Below are positions 50,771 through 60,738 of a stretch of DNA of 64,000 nucleotides, piece by piece. The first letter of the stretch is position 1, and each line of letters opens with the position of its first letter. Under the pieces are notes generated by a model. The model did not search any database and was not told the origin of the DNA. It worked only from the letters and a program-made list of their open reading frames with translations. This DNA comes from Paracoccus binzhouensis (GTDB taxonomy: Bacteria; Pseudomonadota; Alphaproteobacteria; Rhodobacterales; Rhodobacteraceae), in NCBI RefSeq assembly GCF_016446475.1, contig NZ_JAEHFP010000002.1, positions 1-64,000 on the forward strand, written 5' to 3'. Made by a program: the position numbers and the translations under genes.

Positions 50771-53700
50771 TCAGAACGTGAGCGTGACGGTTTTCGGCGC
50801 GCCCCGCCCGCCCAAGGCGGAGAGCTGGGAGATGCGGACGTCGAGCGTGTCGCCGGGGCCGAGCGGCGCGCCCCAATCGGCGGTCTGCTGGGCGGCGGTG
50901 TAGACCGCGCTGGTGGTGGCGGTGCTCAGCACCCGCTTCACGGTGGCGCCGTCGAGGATCTCGACCTCGTAGGCTTCGATCTCCTCGGCCAGCGGCACCT
51001 CCAGCCCGCCCCAGCTGTCGGCCGCGAGTGCGCGCGACCGGCGCGTCCAGCGGATCGCCAAGTCGCCGGGTGTGCGGGGTTTTCGCCACGGCTGCTCGAC
51101 ATGGGCGACGGAGAACGGCCGCAGTCCGATGCCTGCGGGCGTGAAGGCTTGCGCCACGTAGGTCTCGTCGCTGACCGGGCGGCTCGCCGGGCCGATGCGC
51201 CAGTTCCACGGGATGCCGAGATCGGCCTCGGCGATTGGCAGGGACGCCAGCGCGGTGTCCAGCACGACGACCCGTGCGCCTGCCGGAGCCGGGTTGCCCA
51301 TGGCGCCCTCGGTGCCACGCTGGCCGCGAAGCAGGCGCGTCAGGCTGTAGCGTCCCGGCGCGAGCAACTCGGCCACGCCCGCCTGCACGATCTCCCAGAC
51401 GCCGGGCGCGCTCTCGATGGCCAGCGCGTTCGCTCCGCCGAAGAGGGTCAGGTCCGTGACGCTCTCCAGCGTGCCGGTCAGCAGATCGACCACCAGCGCA
51501 TTGCCGAGGTCGAAGCGAGACGTGGGCCCCGCGTAGAAGTCCGTGACCAGCATCCCGATCCGGGCGCGGCTGCCAAACGTGGTCAGCAGCTCGAAGCCAT
51601 CGGTCGAGGGGCTGCGGAACACCGCCATCTCGCCGGGCCAGGGAACCGCGTGAGCGGCGACCAGTGGCCGGTGTGCCGGCTGGTCCTCGGTCAGCTGCGG
51701 CAGGTCCATCAGTACCGCATCCGGCGCGCCGAACACCACGGCGCGCGTCAACGACGCCGCGCGAGGGTCTCCGGGCGGCAGATCGTAGGTCGCTCTGTCG
51801 TGGCGCACCGCCTCAATGCCGCGTGCCTCGGCGTCGGCGATGGAGACGAGCCGCAGATCGATCAGCCTCCCGTCATGTGAGAGCCGGATCGCATCGGCCG
51901 GATCGAGCGCGAGACGCGACGGCGGCAGACGGAACGCCGCGGTCTCGCGCCCCACCCACGCCTCCATCAACGCACGGCGGCAGCGGCGCTCGGCCTCCTC
52001 GGGCGGCACGGCCATGGGGAAGGACTCAGAGGCTATGCGAGTCGTATCCACGGTGATGCGCCGCGCTTCGACGAGGGCCGCGTCGTAATCCTCGTCGGCG
52101 CGGGCGACCTGCCATTTCAGCGCCTGGGGCAGTTCGGTCTCCTGGCCGCGCGTCAGTTCCAGCACGTCGCCCTCGCGGGCGGCGACCAGATCGTCGGGTG
52201 TGAGGGTCGCGACAGACGCCCGGCCGCGCATGACGAAACGGATAACGCCCTCGGTCTCGACCGCGTCGAAGCCGAAGTGGCGCGACAGCGTGGTGATCGA
52301 GGCGCGCGGGCTTTCGAGCGCCGTGATGGCGTAGCCCTCAACCGCTCCCCAGAGGCCGGAGACGTCGATGCGGTCCTCGGGCAGCCCGGCGCGGAGACAG
52401 AGGTGCCGGACAAGGGCCGCCAGCGACACCGCCCCGAGACGTCCGGTCAGCCAGTGCCCGAGCCGCCAGTTCGCGCCGTCCGTCCAGACGTCGGTCAGGG
52501 CCGGAAAGAACGGGTATGGTCGCGCGTCCCAGGTCCAGGCGGCGCATTCGGGGACATGCACCATCCGGCCGCCGTAGACCGAGGACACCGGATTGTTCAC
52601 AGCCTCGCCCCACCAGAGATACGTCGCCTCGAGATAGGCCCGCTGAATGGCGTCATCCCGCCAGCCCCGCGAGAAATGCGGCGTGAAGCTCTCGGATGAC
52701 TTCGGATCGAAGAAGACGTTCGGCTGGTTCGTGCCCCGGTCGATGGCAGGGCAGCCGAGCTCGGTGAACCAGATCGGCTTTGACTCCGGCGTCCATGCCG
52801 TCGGCGTGCCGCTCTCCACCCCGCCCGGGCGGTCGTAATGCGCGTTCGACCACCAGGCGCGCAGATCCTTGTAGCGGAACACCCACGGCTTGTCGGCGGC
52901 GCCGTCGGTGATTGCGGTCCGGATCTGTGCCGAGCGATCGGCCGCACTGGCATAGAACCAGTCGAAGCCTTCGCCGCCCGCGATGTTCGTCTGCAGGTAG
53001 CCGCGGTCGTAGATCGCAGGCCAGCCCTCGGCCGCGTCGGCATGCTCGAACCCGTCCCGCCAGTCGGAGAGCGGCATGTAGTTGTCGATCCCGACGAAAT
53101 CGATCTCCGGGTCGGCCCAGAGCGGATCGAGGTGGAAGAGCACGTCGCCCGAGCCGTCGCCGGGCTGGTGCCCGAAATACTCGCTCCAATCCGCCGCGTA
53201 GCCAATCTTCGTCGCGGACCCGAGGATCGAGCGGACATCGGCAAGGAGGTCCCGATACGCCTGCACCGCCGGATAGGTGGCCGCGCCCGAGCGGATCGTG
53301 GTCAGTCCCGGCATCTCGGTGCCGATGAGGAAGGCGTCAACGCCGCCCGCCGCCGCGCAAAGATGGGCGTAGTGCAGCACCATGCGCCGCAGGCCCCAGT
53401 CGCCGGATGGCCCGGTCCACGCAACCGACTGACCCGAGACGCTGAAGCTGGCGGGCGTGGCCGCGCCGAACAGCGCCGCGACCTGGTTTGCGGCCGTGGC
53501 GGTCTTGTCCACGGTTCCTGCGAACCCCGCAGCGGGCGAGCAGGTGATCCGGCCCCGCCAGGGGAAGGCAGGCTGGCCAGTCTCTGCGGCGTTGTCGGAA
53601 TACGGGTTCGGCAGCGTGTTGCCCGGCGGCACATCCATCAGGATGAAGGGATAGAAGGTCACCCGCAGCCCGCGCGCCTTCATCTCCTGGATCGCCTGCA

Positions 53701-54736
53701 CGACGGCGAAGTCGGACGGCGTGCCGCCGTAGACCGGGCGGCCCTGGTCGTCGCGGCTAACGAGGAAGGCGCTGGCGCGGCTGACGCCATTGACCGACCA
53801 GCTGGCGGGCGTGGTCGACTTGGCCGACACCTCGACGCCCGGCCGGACCTTGCACGATCCCGCGCGCAGGTCGTCGCCGAACCAGGCGACTACGAGACTG
53901 ACGCTCTCGACCGCCGGCGCCATCGCCTGCAGCCGGTCGAGGGCCTCCACCATGTCGGTGGAGTCTGCCAGCGCGTTCAGGTTTTCGGCCTGTGTCCCGC
54001 CGCCGTCGGTTTTGCGGATGGCCTGCGTGGCGTAAGTGAACTCGCCCGAGGCCGGGATCATCGTCACGGCCTGCACCAGCCCCTCGGCGGTGTCGGGATC
54101 GGCCAGCGGGCAGAACACCTCGAAGGAGAGCTGCGGCAGGCGGTTCCCATAGGTGGAGAGCGCCAGTTCCTCGAAGACGACATAGGCGGTGCCGCGATAG
54201 GCGGGCGTGTTCGCCGTGCCCATCCTGGCCGCGATGAACGGGTCCGCCGTCTGCGCCTCGTCGCCCGGATACCAGCGCCAGGTGACGCCGGAGAGGTCCA
54301 TCGGCTTGCCGTCGGCCCAGATGCGCCCGATGCCGGTGATCGGCCCCTCGCAGAGCGCCACGGCGAAGGAGGAGTAGTACAGATACTCGGTCGTCTTGAC
54401 CTTGCCGCCCCCTCCGCCCTTGCCGCCACCCTGCGTGGTGGTCTTGGTCTCCTCGCGGAAGTCCGTCGCCCAGATGATGTTGCCGCCCATGCGCATGCGC
54501 CCGTAGAGGCGCGGGATCACCGCGCCTTCGGTGGCCGAGGTGATGCGCAGCGTGTCGAGCCGCGCGCCCTCGATGCGCTGCGTGGGCGCCAGCGACGAGA
54601 TGATCCAGCTGTCGACGACAGAGCCGATACTGGAGCCGATGAAGCCGCCGATGGTCGCGGCACTCACGCCGAGGATCGCCCCGCCGATCGAACCGCCGAT
54701 GGCGGCGCCGGCCGCGCCGAGGACAAGCGTTGCCAT
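50771..54736 (-). CDS. GTA-type host specificity/TIM-barrel tail protein (gp15-like)
   Basis: A 1321-residue tail-tip protein. It begins with a Gly-rich hydrophobic region (LGAAGAAIGGSIGGAILG) as in RcGTA gp15. The middle holds the GTA TIM-barrel glycosidase-like domain (GDWGLRRMVLHYAHLCAAAGG, IGTEMPGLTTIR, FVGIDNYMPLSDWRDG, WFTELGCPAIDRGTNQPNVF). The rest is tail-hub and fibronectin-like (FSVAHVEQPWRKPRTPGDLAIRW). It should break down or bind the cell wall at the tail tip. Confidence 0.93.
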   Translation of the reverse strand: MATLVLGAAGAAIGGSIGGAILGVSAATIGGFIGSSIGSVVDSWIISSLAPTQRIEGARLDTLRITSATEGAVIPRLYGRMRMGGNIIWATDFREETKTTTQGGGKGGGGGKVKTTEYLYYSSFAVALCEGPITGIGRIWADGKPMDLSGVTWRWYPGDEAQTADPFIAARMGTANTPAYRGTAYVVFEELALSTYGNRLPQLSFEVFCPLADPDTAEGLVQAVTMIPASGEFTYATQAIRKTDGGGTQAENLNALADSTDMVEALDRLQAMAPAVESVSLVVAWFGDDLRAGSCKVRPGVEVSAKSTTPASWSVNGVSRASAFLVSRDDQGRPVYGGTPSDFAVVQAIQEMKARGLRVTFYPFILMDVPPGNTLPNPYSDNAAETGQPAFPWRGRITCSPAAGFAGTVDKTATAANQVAALFGAATPASFSVSGQSVAWTGPSGDWGLRRMVLHYAHLCAAAGGVDAFLIGTEMPGLTTIRSGAATYPAVQAYRDLLADVRSILGSATKIGYAADWSEYFGHQPGDGSGDVLFHLDPLWADPEIDFVGIDNYMPLSDWRDGFEHADAAEGWPAIYDRGYLQTNIAGGEGFDWFYASAADRSAQIRTAITDGAADKPWVFRYKDLRAWWSNAHYDRPGGVESGTPTAWTPESKPIWFTELGCPAIDRGTNQPNVFFDPKSSESFTPHFSRGWRDDAIQRAYLEATYLWWGEAVNNPVSSVYGGRMVHVPECAAWTWDARPYPFFPALTDVWTDGANWRLGHWLTGRLGAVSLAALVRHLCLRAGLPEDRIDVSGLWGAVEGYAITALESPRASITTLSRHFGFDAVETEGVIRFVMRGRASVATLTPDDLVAAREGDVLELTRGQETELPQALKWQVARADEDYDAALVEARRITVDTTRIASESFPMAVPPEEAERRCRRALMEAWVGRETAAFRLPPSRLALDPADAIRLSHDGRLIDLRLVSIADAEARGIEAVRHDRATYDLPPGDPRAASLTRAVVFGAPDAVLMDLPQLTEDQPAHRPLVAAHAVPWPGEMAVFRSPSTDGFELLTTFGSRARIGMLVTDFYAGPTSRFDLGNALVVDLLTGTLESVTDLTLFGGANALAIESAPGVWEIVQAGVAELLAPGRYSLTRLLRGQRGTEGAMGNPAPAGARVVVLDTALASLPIAEADLGIPWNWRIGPASRPVSDETYVAQAFTPAGIGLRPFSVAHVEQPWRKPRTPGDLAIRWTRRSRALAADSWGGLEVPLAEEIEAYEVEILDGATVKRVLSTATTSAVYTAAQQTADWGAPLGPGDTLDVRISQLSALGGRGAPKTVTLTF

Positions 54737-54745
54737 GATCGGGTC

Positions 54746-55192
54746 TCAGCGTTGCGGGAACAGGAAGGCGAAGGCGATGCGCCGCCGCCAGGAATGCGTG
54801 AGCGGTTCCTCGGTCACACCGAACCGCTCATAGGCGTGGAGGAAACTGTCGGGCCCGGTCAGGATGCCGACATGCTTGGCGATGGCGCGGGGCTTCATGC
54901 GGAACAGCACCAGCGCGCCGGGGCCGGCCTCTACGGGAGGCACCTCGATCATCATGGATCGCGCGCCTTCCACCAGGACCTCGCGCGGGCCCGCCTCGCC
55001 CCAGTCGCGGCTGTAGGGCGGGATCGGGAACGGCTCGGGGCCGACGGCCTCGCGCCAGACGCCACGTGCGAGCCCGAGGCAGTCGCAGCCGACGCCGCGG
55101 AGGCTCGCCTGGTCGTGATACGGCGTGCCGAGCCAGGAGCGTGCGATGGCGATGACGCGCTCAGGATCGGCCGATGCGAGAGGTTGCGTCAC
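54746..55192 (-). CDS. NlpC/P60 cell-wall peptidase of the tail (GTA gp14-like)
   Basis: A 148-residue cysteine peptidase. The Cys is in GVGCDCLGLARGVWR, the His in IAKHVGIL, and the start SWLGTPYHDQASL is typical. In RcGTA-like particles this enzyme digests peptidoglycan during DNA entry. GTG start in a GTGA overlap with the DUF2163 gene. Confidence 0.92.
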   Translation of the reverse strand: MTQPLASADPERVIAIARSWLGTPYHDQASLRGVGCDCLGLARGVWREAVGPEPFPIPPYSRDWGEAGPREVLVEGARSMMIEVPPVEAGPGALVLFRMKPRAIAKHVGILTGPDSFLHAYERFGVTEEPLTHSWRRRIAFAFLFPQR

Positions 55193-56073
55193 AGCACGCC
55201 TCCGTCGTGGCCGCCGTCCTTCGTCGCGTAGCGCAGGACCGCGTCCTGACCGGGGATGTGCGGGAAGCCCCGGAAGTTGGCCGTGTTGGCGAACTTCGCG
55301 CCGCAGGTTTCCATGCGCTTGTCGCAGCCCGCACGGATGGTGAAGGCATCGCCCTCGGAGATCTCGCGCACCGGTGCCTCGAGCAGGGTCAGCACAGCGA
55401 TGCCGTCCGTGACATCATGGCCCAGCACCTCGGTGCGCCGCCCCGCGTTCGCGCCGGAGGTCCATTCGACCGTGCCGAAGGTGAACCAGCCGGCCTCAAA
55501 ACTGCCGAGCACTGAGGCAGTGAAGGCCCGGTCGCGCAGCACGTCGATCACGGCGCCCGCGCCCTTGAACGCCGGATTCTCCAGGCCGACCCCGCAGCGC
55601 GCGTCGCCGAGCGCGGCATCGCAGGTTGCCTGAAAGGCCCGTCCGACTGTCTGGCCCAGCACATGGGCGAGCGAGCGGACCTCGGCCACAAAGGCCAAGC
55701 GCCCGCGCCGGATCTGGCCGATGGCGCCGCGCCGCATCAGCACGCGCTGGCCGGTGTCGGCCCAGTTCACCCGCCAGACCTCGACCTCGGCGTTGTCCCA
55801 GCGCCCATCGAGAATGTCGGTCTCGGTGATCCGGTCCGAGGTCAGCACGCCTTCGGCGTCCTGCGCATCGACCGACAGGTCCGAGCCCGAGCGCACTTCG
55901 GACGCCGTCAGCCCGCTTTCCGGCTCGAAGTCGGTCCCGTCGAAGCTGAGCGTCCGGTCGTGATCGGTGAATCCGAAGGCGACGCCGTCCGCGCGGGCGA
56001 TCCGCCAGCACCAGGCGAGCGTCGTCGTGCCCTCGTCGAGATGGGCCTGCAGGGCGGGATCGAGGGTCTTCAT
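55189..56073 (-). CDS. DUF2163 tail protein (GTA gp13-like)
   Basis: A 294-residue protein with the DUF2163 pattern: LAWCWRIARADGVAFGFTDHDR, a beta-rich middle (LRRGAIGQI-like MRRGAIGQIRRGRLAFVAEVRSL) and the C-terminal Cys-rich signature CDKRMETCGAKFANTANFRGFPHIPG. This C-terminal part binds iron-sulfur or zinc in the GTA hub. It overlaps the gp12-like and NlpC genes. Confidence 0.92.
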   Translation of the reverse strand: MKTLDPALQAHLDEGTTTLAWCWRIARADGVAFGFTDHDRTLSFDGTDFEPESGLTASEVRSGSDLSVDAQDAEGVLTSDRITETDILDGRWDNAEVEVWRVNWADTGQRVLMRRGAIGQIRRGRLAFVAEVRSLAHVLGQTVGRAFQATCDAALGDARCGVGLENPAFKGAGAVIDVLRDRAFTASVLGSFEAGWFTFGTVEWTSGANAGRRTEVLGHDVTDGIAVLTLLEAPVREISEGDAFTIRAGCDKRMETCGAKFANTANFRGFPHIPGQDAVLRYATKDGGHDGGVL

Positions 56074-56696
56074 CGGCGCAGTTCCAGAAGCGGAATGGAG
56101 GTGATCGAGCCGAGCCGCTCGAGGTCGAGCGTCACGTCGAGCGCATCGGTGTCGAAGCGGACGGGCACGTCGAAGGCGAAGCCCGCAGTGACGGCGACGC
56201 CCGCGGCCGGCGCGGTGTCGAAGGTCACGACCCCGGTGGTCGTATCGACGGACCAGTCGTCGATCTGCTCAGCGCCATCGAGCGCGACCCGCACCGTGCC
56301 GGCGACCGGCTTGGCGATTGTCCGGGTCCAGGTCTGGCTGCCCGAGGCGTAGTGCTTGACCAGCTGGAAGGCGGTCGTCGTGCCGTCGCCAGTGCCGATC
56401 GACTGATCCGTCGGCGACGGCGTGCCCGAAGGCAGGCAGGACTTGTGATCGCCCCAATCCTTGAACCGGAAACCGTGCAGGCGCCCGTTGCGCGCCTCGA
56501 AGAAGGCGACGACCGCCGCCAGATCGTCGGCGCGGCGAATGCCGTAGGCCACATCGTAGCGGCGGCGCGAGTTTGCCCAGCTGGCGTTGCGCTCCTCGTC
56601 GCCCGAGGCGAGCTCGACGATCTGGGTGCGCCGCTCCGGTCCACCGCGCGCGCCGCGACTGATGTTGTCGGGAAACCGGACCTCGTGAAACGCCAT
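56070..56696 (-). CDS. DUF2460 tail protein (GTA gp12-like)
   Basis: A 208-residue protein with the DUF2460/TIGR02217 pattern: MAFHEVRFPDNISRGARGGP, RRRYDVAYGIRRADDLAAV, ARNGRLHGFRFKDWGDH and WSVDTTTGVVTFDTAP. It is the distal tail (Dit) protein in RcGTA. Its stop and the next start overlap (ATGA) and its start overlaps the tape-measure stop (TAATG). Confidence 0.93.
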   Translation of the reverse strand: MAFHEVRFPDNISRGARGGPERRTQIVELASGDEERNASWANSRRRYDVAYGIRRADDLAAVVAFFEARNGRLHGFRFKDWGDHKSCLPSGTPSPTDQSIGTGDGTTTAFQLVKHYASGSQTWTRTIAKPVAGTVRVALDGAEQIDDWSVDTTTGVVTFDTAPAAGVAVTAGFAFDVPVRFDTDALDVTLDLERLGSITSIPLLELRR

Positions 56697-59113
56697 TACA
56701 TGCCTCTCCGCCCGAGCGACACGGCGCGGGCGATGTCGGCCGCGACCTGCGTCCGGGACTGCCGGAAGCTCTCGGCGTCGCGGGCCATGATGGTGACGTT
56801 GACGCCGCCGCCCGCGCCGTAGCTCTGCGCCTCTCGGCGCGACAGCACCCGCTCGCCGCGCTGCAGGATCGCGGGCACCTCGTCGTGACGAAGTCCGGCC
56901 ATGCCGCCAGCATGCATCCGGGGCGCAGCGGCGAAGGCCATGGCCGGGACCATCCGCGAGGGTCCGGCCGATCCGACCATCCCGCCCGCATGCAGGACGT
57001 TGGCGAAGATGCCGCCCGCGCCGGAGAGAACGCCCGAGAGCGCGTTTGCGATCGGTCCGAGGATGAACCGCCGTGCCGCCAGCTGGGCGAGATCGGCGAG
57101 CAGCGAAGTGACGAGATCGCGGAAGTTCAGCTTGCCGGTCTTCACGAACTGGCCGACGGCGTTCTCGGCCGACTGGAAGGCGCCGACGAGGCTCTGGCCG
57201 ATGTCGCCGCCGATGTCGCGCGCCTTGCTGGCGTAGTCCGACAGCGCCGCCGTGACCGCCTGCCAGCCGGTGAGGGCCGTCTCGACGTTGGGTGCGCCCG
57301 CGGATGCTGCCGCGCCTGCGGCAGCGCCGGCATCGGTCGCCGCCTGCCCGGCGCCGTCGAGCGCGGTCTCGAACCGCTCCGCCGCCGCCGTGGCCTCGGC
57401 CAGCGCATCGGCGCCGTCCTCGTCAGTGCCGCGCACCGCATCCCGCAGCGCCTGCCAGCTTTCGAGGGGCGCGCGGGCACCTTCGGCCAGATCGCGCGCG
57501 GCGCCGCGATAGAGGTTCGCGGACTCGAGCGCGCGGTTTGCCGCCTCGGTAAGACCGAGATCGGGTGCGGTGAGCGGGTTGTTCTCGAAAGCCCGGTCGA
57601 ACGCCGCCTGCGCCGCCGTCGTGGCAGCGTTGGCCGCACCCTCGAAGCGGTTCTCGATCTCGCCGAGATCGAGGTCGGGCACCAGCGAGATGCGCCGCTC
57701 GGACCCGAGCGCTTCCAGCCCCTGGTTGATCCCGCCAATGAAGCCGTTGATGCGCGAGACCACGCCGTTCAGCATGGCCTCGACGCCGTCGACCAGGCTG
57801 TTGGCCGCCTGAAACGCGAGATCGCCGATGGCGGCGGGCAGCAGACCCCAGATCGCCTTGATCGCCTCGTAGGCGCCCTCGAACGTGTTCGCCGCCGTGT
57901 TGCCGAAGCCTACCACGCTCTCGATGGCGCTCTGCATGCCCGAGGCGGCATCCGCCTTCAGGTCGAAGAACATCGCGGTGGCGGCCGCACCCGCCGCACC
58001 GGCGCCCATCCTGATCCGCTCCCAGACTTCGACCGCGAGGTCCTTCAGGAGCGACATCGCCTCGCCGAAACCGCCCGCGCCGGAGACAAGGCGGGTGAAC
58101 TGGTAGACGAGCTCCCCCGCGCCGACGATCAGCGCGCCGATACCGGTGCGGATCAGCGCGCCCCGCAGCACGACGAGCGCAGTGGCGAGACCTCGGACGG
58201 AGAGCGCGGCTGCGGCCATGCCGGCGATCCAGCGTCCCGCGAGGAAGGCGGCGAAGGTCGCGGCATAGGTGGTCAGGCGACCGATGTTGTCGAAGAGGCC
58301 GCGAATGGCGATGCCCAGCGGTCCGGTGCGGCTGGCGACCGCCGCCATGGCGTTGGCGACCGCTTCCAGCGCGGGGGCTGCAGCGACGGCCAGCTGGTTC
58401 GACAGCCCGCGCCAGATCAGCCCGAGCCGAGAAATGGCATCGTTCGTGCGCTCGATCTGGTCGGCATCCTGCTCCGACACGACGACGCCGAAGGCGAGGA
58501 CATCCTCCGTCGCCTGGCGCAGCGTCGCCGTGTCGATCCGCGACATGGCGATCGAGCCTTCCTCGCCGAAGAGCTGGCCCGCGACGGCCGCGCGCTCGGC
58601 CGCTGGCACAAAGCTCTCGATGGCCGCGTTGATGGCGCCGACGCGCTGATCCAGTGGCAGGGCGATCAGCTCGTTGGCCGAGAGCCCGAGCCGGTCCAGC
58701 GCGTCGGCGGCAGGGCCGCTCCCGGCGGCCGCCTGGCTGAGACGGCGCGTCAGATCCTTGGTGGCCTGTTCGATGCCGGACATCGAAACGCCCGCCAGCT
58801 CGCCCGCGCGCTCCAGCGTCTGGATCGAGGCGACGGTGGTGCCGAGGGACTGCGCGAGCTTGGCCTGCGCGTCGATGGTCTGGAGCCCCGAGCGGACCAT
58901 GGCGATGCCAGCGGCGGCGGCGGCCGCCACGGCGGCTGCGGCGGCCACACGCACCCGGCGCGAGAAGGACGCGAGCCGGGTGTTGGCCGCTTCCATTTCC
59001 CGGCTGAGCCGACCGAAACCTCGGGCACCGGCTTCACCGACGCCTTCCAGTTCGGCGCGCACCTGCCGACCACCGACCGCCGCAAGGCGGACGCTGACGC
59101 GTTTTTCAGCCAT
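56696..59113 (-). CDS. phage tail tape-measure protein
   Basis: An 805-residue helical protein. The N-terminal part (VSVRLAAVGGRQVRAELEGV, then RLASFSRRVRVAAAAAV) matches phage tape-measure families. The middle has membrane-like segments (PLGIAIRGLFDNIGRL, GALIRTGIGALIVG). The C-terminal part has the RDLVTSLLADLAQLAARRF and GGMAGLRHDEVPAILQRGER signature of lambda-like/GTA tapes. Its length should set tail length. It overlaps the chaperone extension frame by 8 bp. Confidence 0.92.
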   Translation of the reverse strand: MAEKRVSVRLAAVGGRQVRAELEGVGEAGARGFGRLSREMEAANTRLASFSRRVRVAAAAAVAAAAAAGIAMVRSGLQTIDAQAKLAQSLGTTVASIQTLERAGELAGVSMSGIEQATKDLTRRLSQAAAGSGPAADALDRLGLSANELIALPLDQRVGAINAAIESFVPAAERAAVAGQLFGEEGSIAMSRIDTATLRQATEDVLAFGVVVSEQDADQIERTNDAISRLGLIWRGLSNQLAVAAAPALEAVANAMAAVASRTGPLGIAIRGLFDNIGRLTTYAATFAAFLAGRWIAGMAAAALSVRGLATALVVLRGALIRTGIGALIVGAGELVYQFTRLVSGAGGFGEAMSLLKDLAVEVWERIRMGAGAAGAAATAMFFDLKADAASGMQSAIESVVGFGNTAANTFEGAYEAIKAIWGLLPAAIGDLAFQAANSLVDGVEAMLNGVVSRINGFIGGINQGLEALGSERRISLVPDLDLGEIENRFEGAANAATTAAQAAFDRAFENNPLTAPDLGLTEAANRALESANLYRGAARDLAEGARAPLESWQALRDAVRGTDEDGADALAEATAAAERFETALDGAGQAATDAGAAAGAAASAGAPNVETALTGWQAVTAALSDYASKARDIGGDIGQSLVGAFQSAENAVGQFVKTGKLNFRDLVTSLLADLAQLAARRFILGPIANALSGVLSGAGGIFANVLHAGGMVGSAGPSRMVPAMAFAAAPRMHAGGMAGLRHDEVPAILQRGERVLSRREAQSYGAGGGVNVTIMARDAESFRQSRTQVAADIARAVSLGRRGM

Positions 59114-59770
59114 TGGGGCTTTCCATCTGTTCGTTGAGTTTGGCCACCATCACCGCTTCGATGACGGGCAAAAGTTCGGCCATGGCGAGCGGCGGCACGC
59201 CGAGCGCGTCACCGAGCGCCAGCGCGGCCGACATGTCCCAGCCGACGACTGCGCCGGGCAGCACCCGCAGCTGCCCCCCGAGACGGCCGACAAGGTCCCA
59301 GACCTGCCAACCCTCTGGCGTTTCAGGACGGTTCAGCCGCGCCGGGCAGTCCGGGCAGGCTTGCGCACAGGCCTCGCAGTACCGGTCGCCCCCGCCGAAG
59401 GACCATTCGGCGAGAGCGCGGAGGCGTTTTTTTCCTGTTCCAGCAGCAGACCCTTGGAGACGTAGGTCAGCTGGAAGGCTTCGAAGATCGGCCAGACGTC
59501 GAGCAGCGCGTCGATGGTCTCGGGGCTCGGGTCGATGGGATTGCCGTCGGCATCGCCGATGCCCTCCCAGGCAAGCACCGCACGGCGCGCGAGCGCCTTG
59601 GCGAAGGCGACGGCGCGTTCCTCGTCCGACGCATCCTCGGTCACCGACTCGACGGCGGGATCGCTGCGCGTCGCCACCATCAGCGCGGTGGTCAGCGGGC
59701 GCAGCTGCACCCGAACGCCGGGGGCGAGCTCATGCCAGCGCGGGGCATTGGTCAGGTCGAGCGTCAGCAT
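59106..59770 (-). CDS. tail assembly chaperone, short form and -1 frameshifted long form
   Basis: The zero frame (59333-59770) gives a 145-residue gpG-like protein (LTLDLTNAPRWHELAPGVRV, AFQLTYVSKGLLLEQEKN). Slipping -1 at A-AAA-AAC (59432-59426 on the minus strand) gives a gpGT-like protein of about 220 residues ending at 59106. The extension reads KKRLRALAEWSFGGGDRYC and on to EAVMVAKLNEQMESPNG, and contains CEACAQACPDC, a possible zinc knuckle. The slip site and location before the tape-measure gene match the lambda G/GT rule. The long form would be made at low rate. Confidence 0.85.
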
Positions 59771-59772
59771 CC

Positions 59773-60714
59773 TCAATACACCTCGATGTCGTTGATCAGG
59801 GTTGCCGTGCACATCCGGCCGACCACGCTGTCGCGCGCCGCCTGCCAGTCGAAGGTCGCCTGCACGCCCTGCGGCCCGGAAATCTCGATGCGCGGGCGCG
59901 GCAGGTAGACGGCGTGCACGGTGAAGGTGAAGCTCTCGCCCGAGGGCAGGACGTAGGCGAACTCCATCTCACAGGCCTCGCCGTTGATGGCCTGCGTCAC
60001 CATCGTCTGGTCGGCGAACCGCACCTCGATCCGGCCGGTCAGCGCGGCGATGGACGGGTCCGCGCCGTCGATGCGCCCGTCCGAGCGGATTGTCTCGATC
60101 CGGTCGAGATTGTTGGCATAGGTGATCTCGGCAGAGACCACGTTGCCGAGCGCCGTGCCATTCCGCGTGATCGATCCGTTGAAGTGACCGAAGCGCTTGA
60201 GCTCCAGCGCGGCGGGTGTTCCCGCGCTGGTCGTCGTGCCCACCGTCTCGCCCTGCGCCACCAGACGCGCCGTGGCGGTCAGCAGCCCCGAGCGCTGCAT
60301 CTGCCAGGTGATCTGGTCGAGCACGCAGCCGGAATACATGGCAAAGCGCGGCACCTCCGGCATGCCGGTCTCGATCGACATGCTGGGCAGCGTCCAGGAC
60401 CCCGACTGGAACTCGTGGCTGTAGGGCGCCTCCGCGCCCGTGGTCGTGGGTGTCCCGAACGCCGCCTTCAGCCAGAAGCCGAAGGCCTCGGCGTCGAGCG
60501 GCACGACGACATCTCCATCGGCGGTTACCGCGTCCTTGATCGGCGCCAGCGGATCCCGGCCGTATCCCAGCAGCTCCGAGTTCAACAGCGGCTGCTCCGC
60601 CCCCAGCGACGTACTGGCGAAGGGCATGCGGGTGAAGCCGCTCGCGGGCGGCGTTCCATAGGTCGTCTCGAACGCAAGCGCCATCTGCGCCCGCGCCCCC
60701 TGGGCTCGTGCCAT
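59773..60714 (-). CDS. phage tail tube protein
   Basis: A 313-residue protein of the Phage_tube_2 type: RAQGARAQMALAFETTYGTPP, SELLGYGRDPLAPIKD, DGDVVVPLDAEAFGFWLKAAFG, and a C-terminal RGPR-like QGVQATFDWQAARDSVVG. It follows the tail-terminator-like gene and precedes the chaperone gene, the usual order. About 300 residues is normal for this GTA-like tail family. Confidence 0.9.
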   Translation of the reverse strand: MARAQGARAQMALAFETTYGTPPASGFTRMPFASTSLGAEQPLLNSELLGYGRDPLAPIKDAVTADGDVVVPLDAEAFGFWLKAAFGTPTTTGAEAPYSHEFQSGSWTLPSMSIETGMPEVPRFAMYSGCVLDQITWQMQRSGLLTATARLVAQGETVGTTTSAGTPAALELKRFGHFNGSITRNGTALGNVVSAEITYANNLDRIETIRSDGRIDGADPSIAALTGRIEVRFADQTMVTQAINGEACEMEFAYVLPSGESFTFTVHAVYLPRPRIEISGPQGVQATFDWQAARDSVVGRMCTATLINDIEVY

Positions 60715-60738
60715 CGTGTTCTCCTCGGGTTGTCGGGG

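Noticed and set aside
52838..55231. Plus-strand frame of about 797 codons over the GTA tail genes
   Set aside because: Antisense of well-supported tail genes, without recognisable protein features; the same holds for 56885-59137 and 59113-60999.
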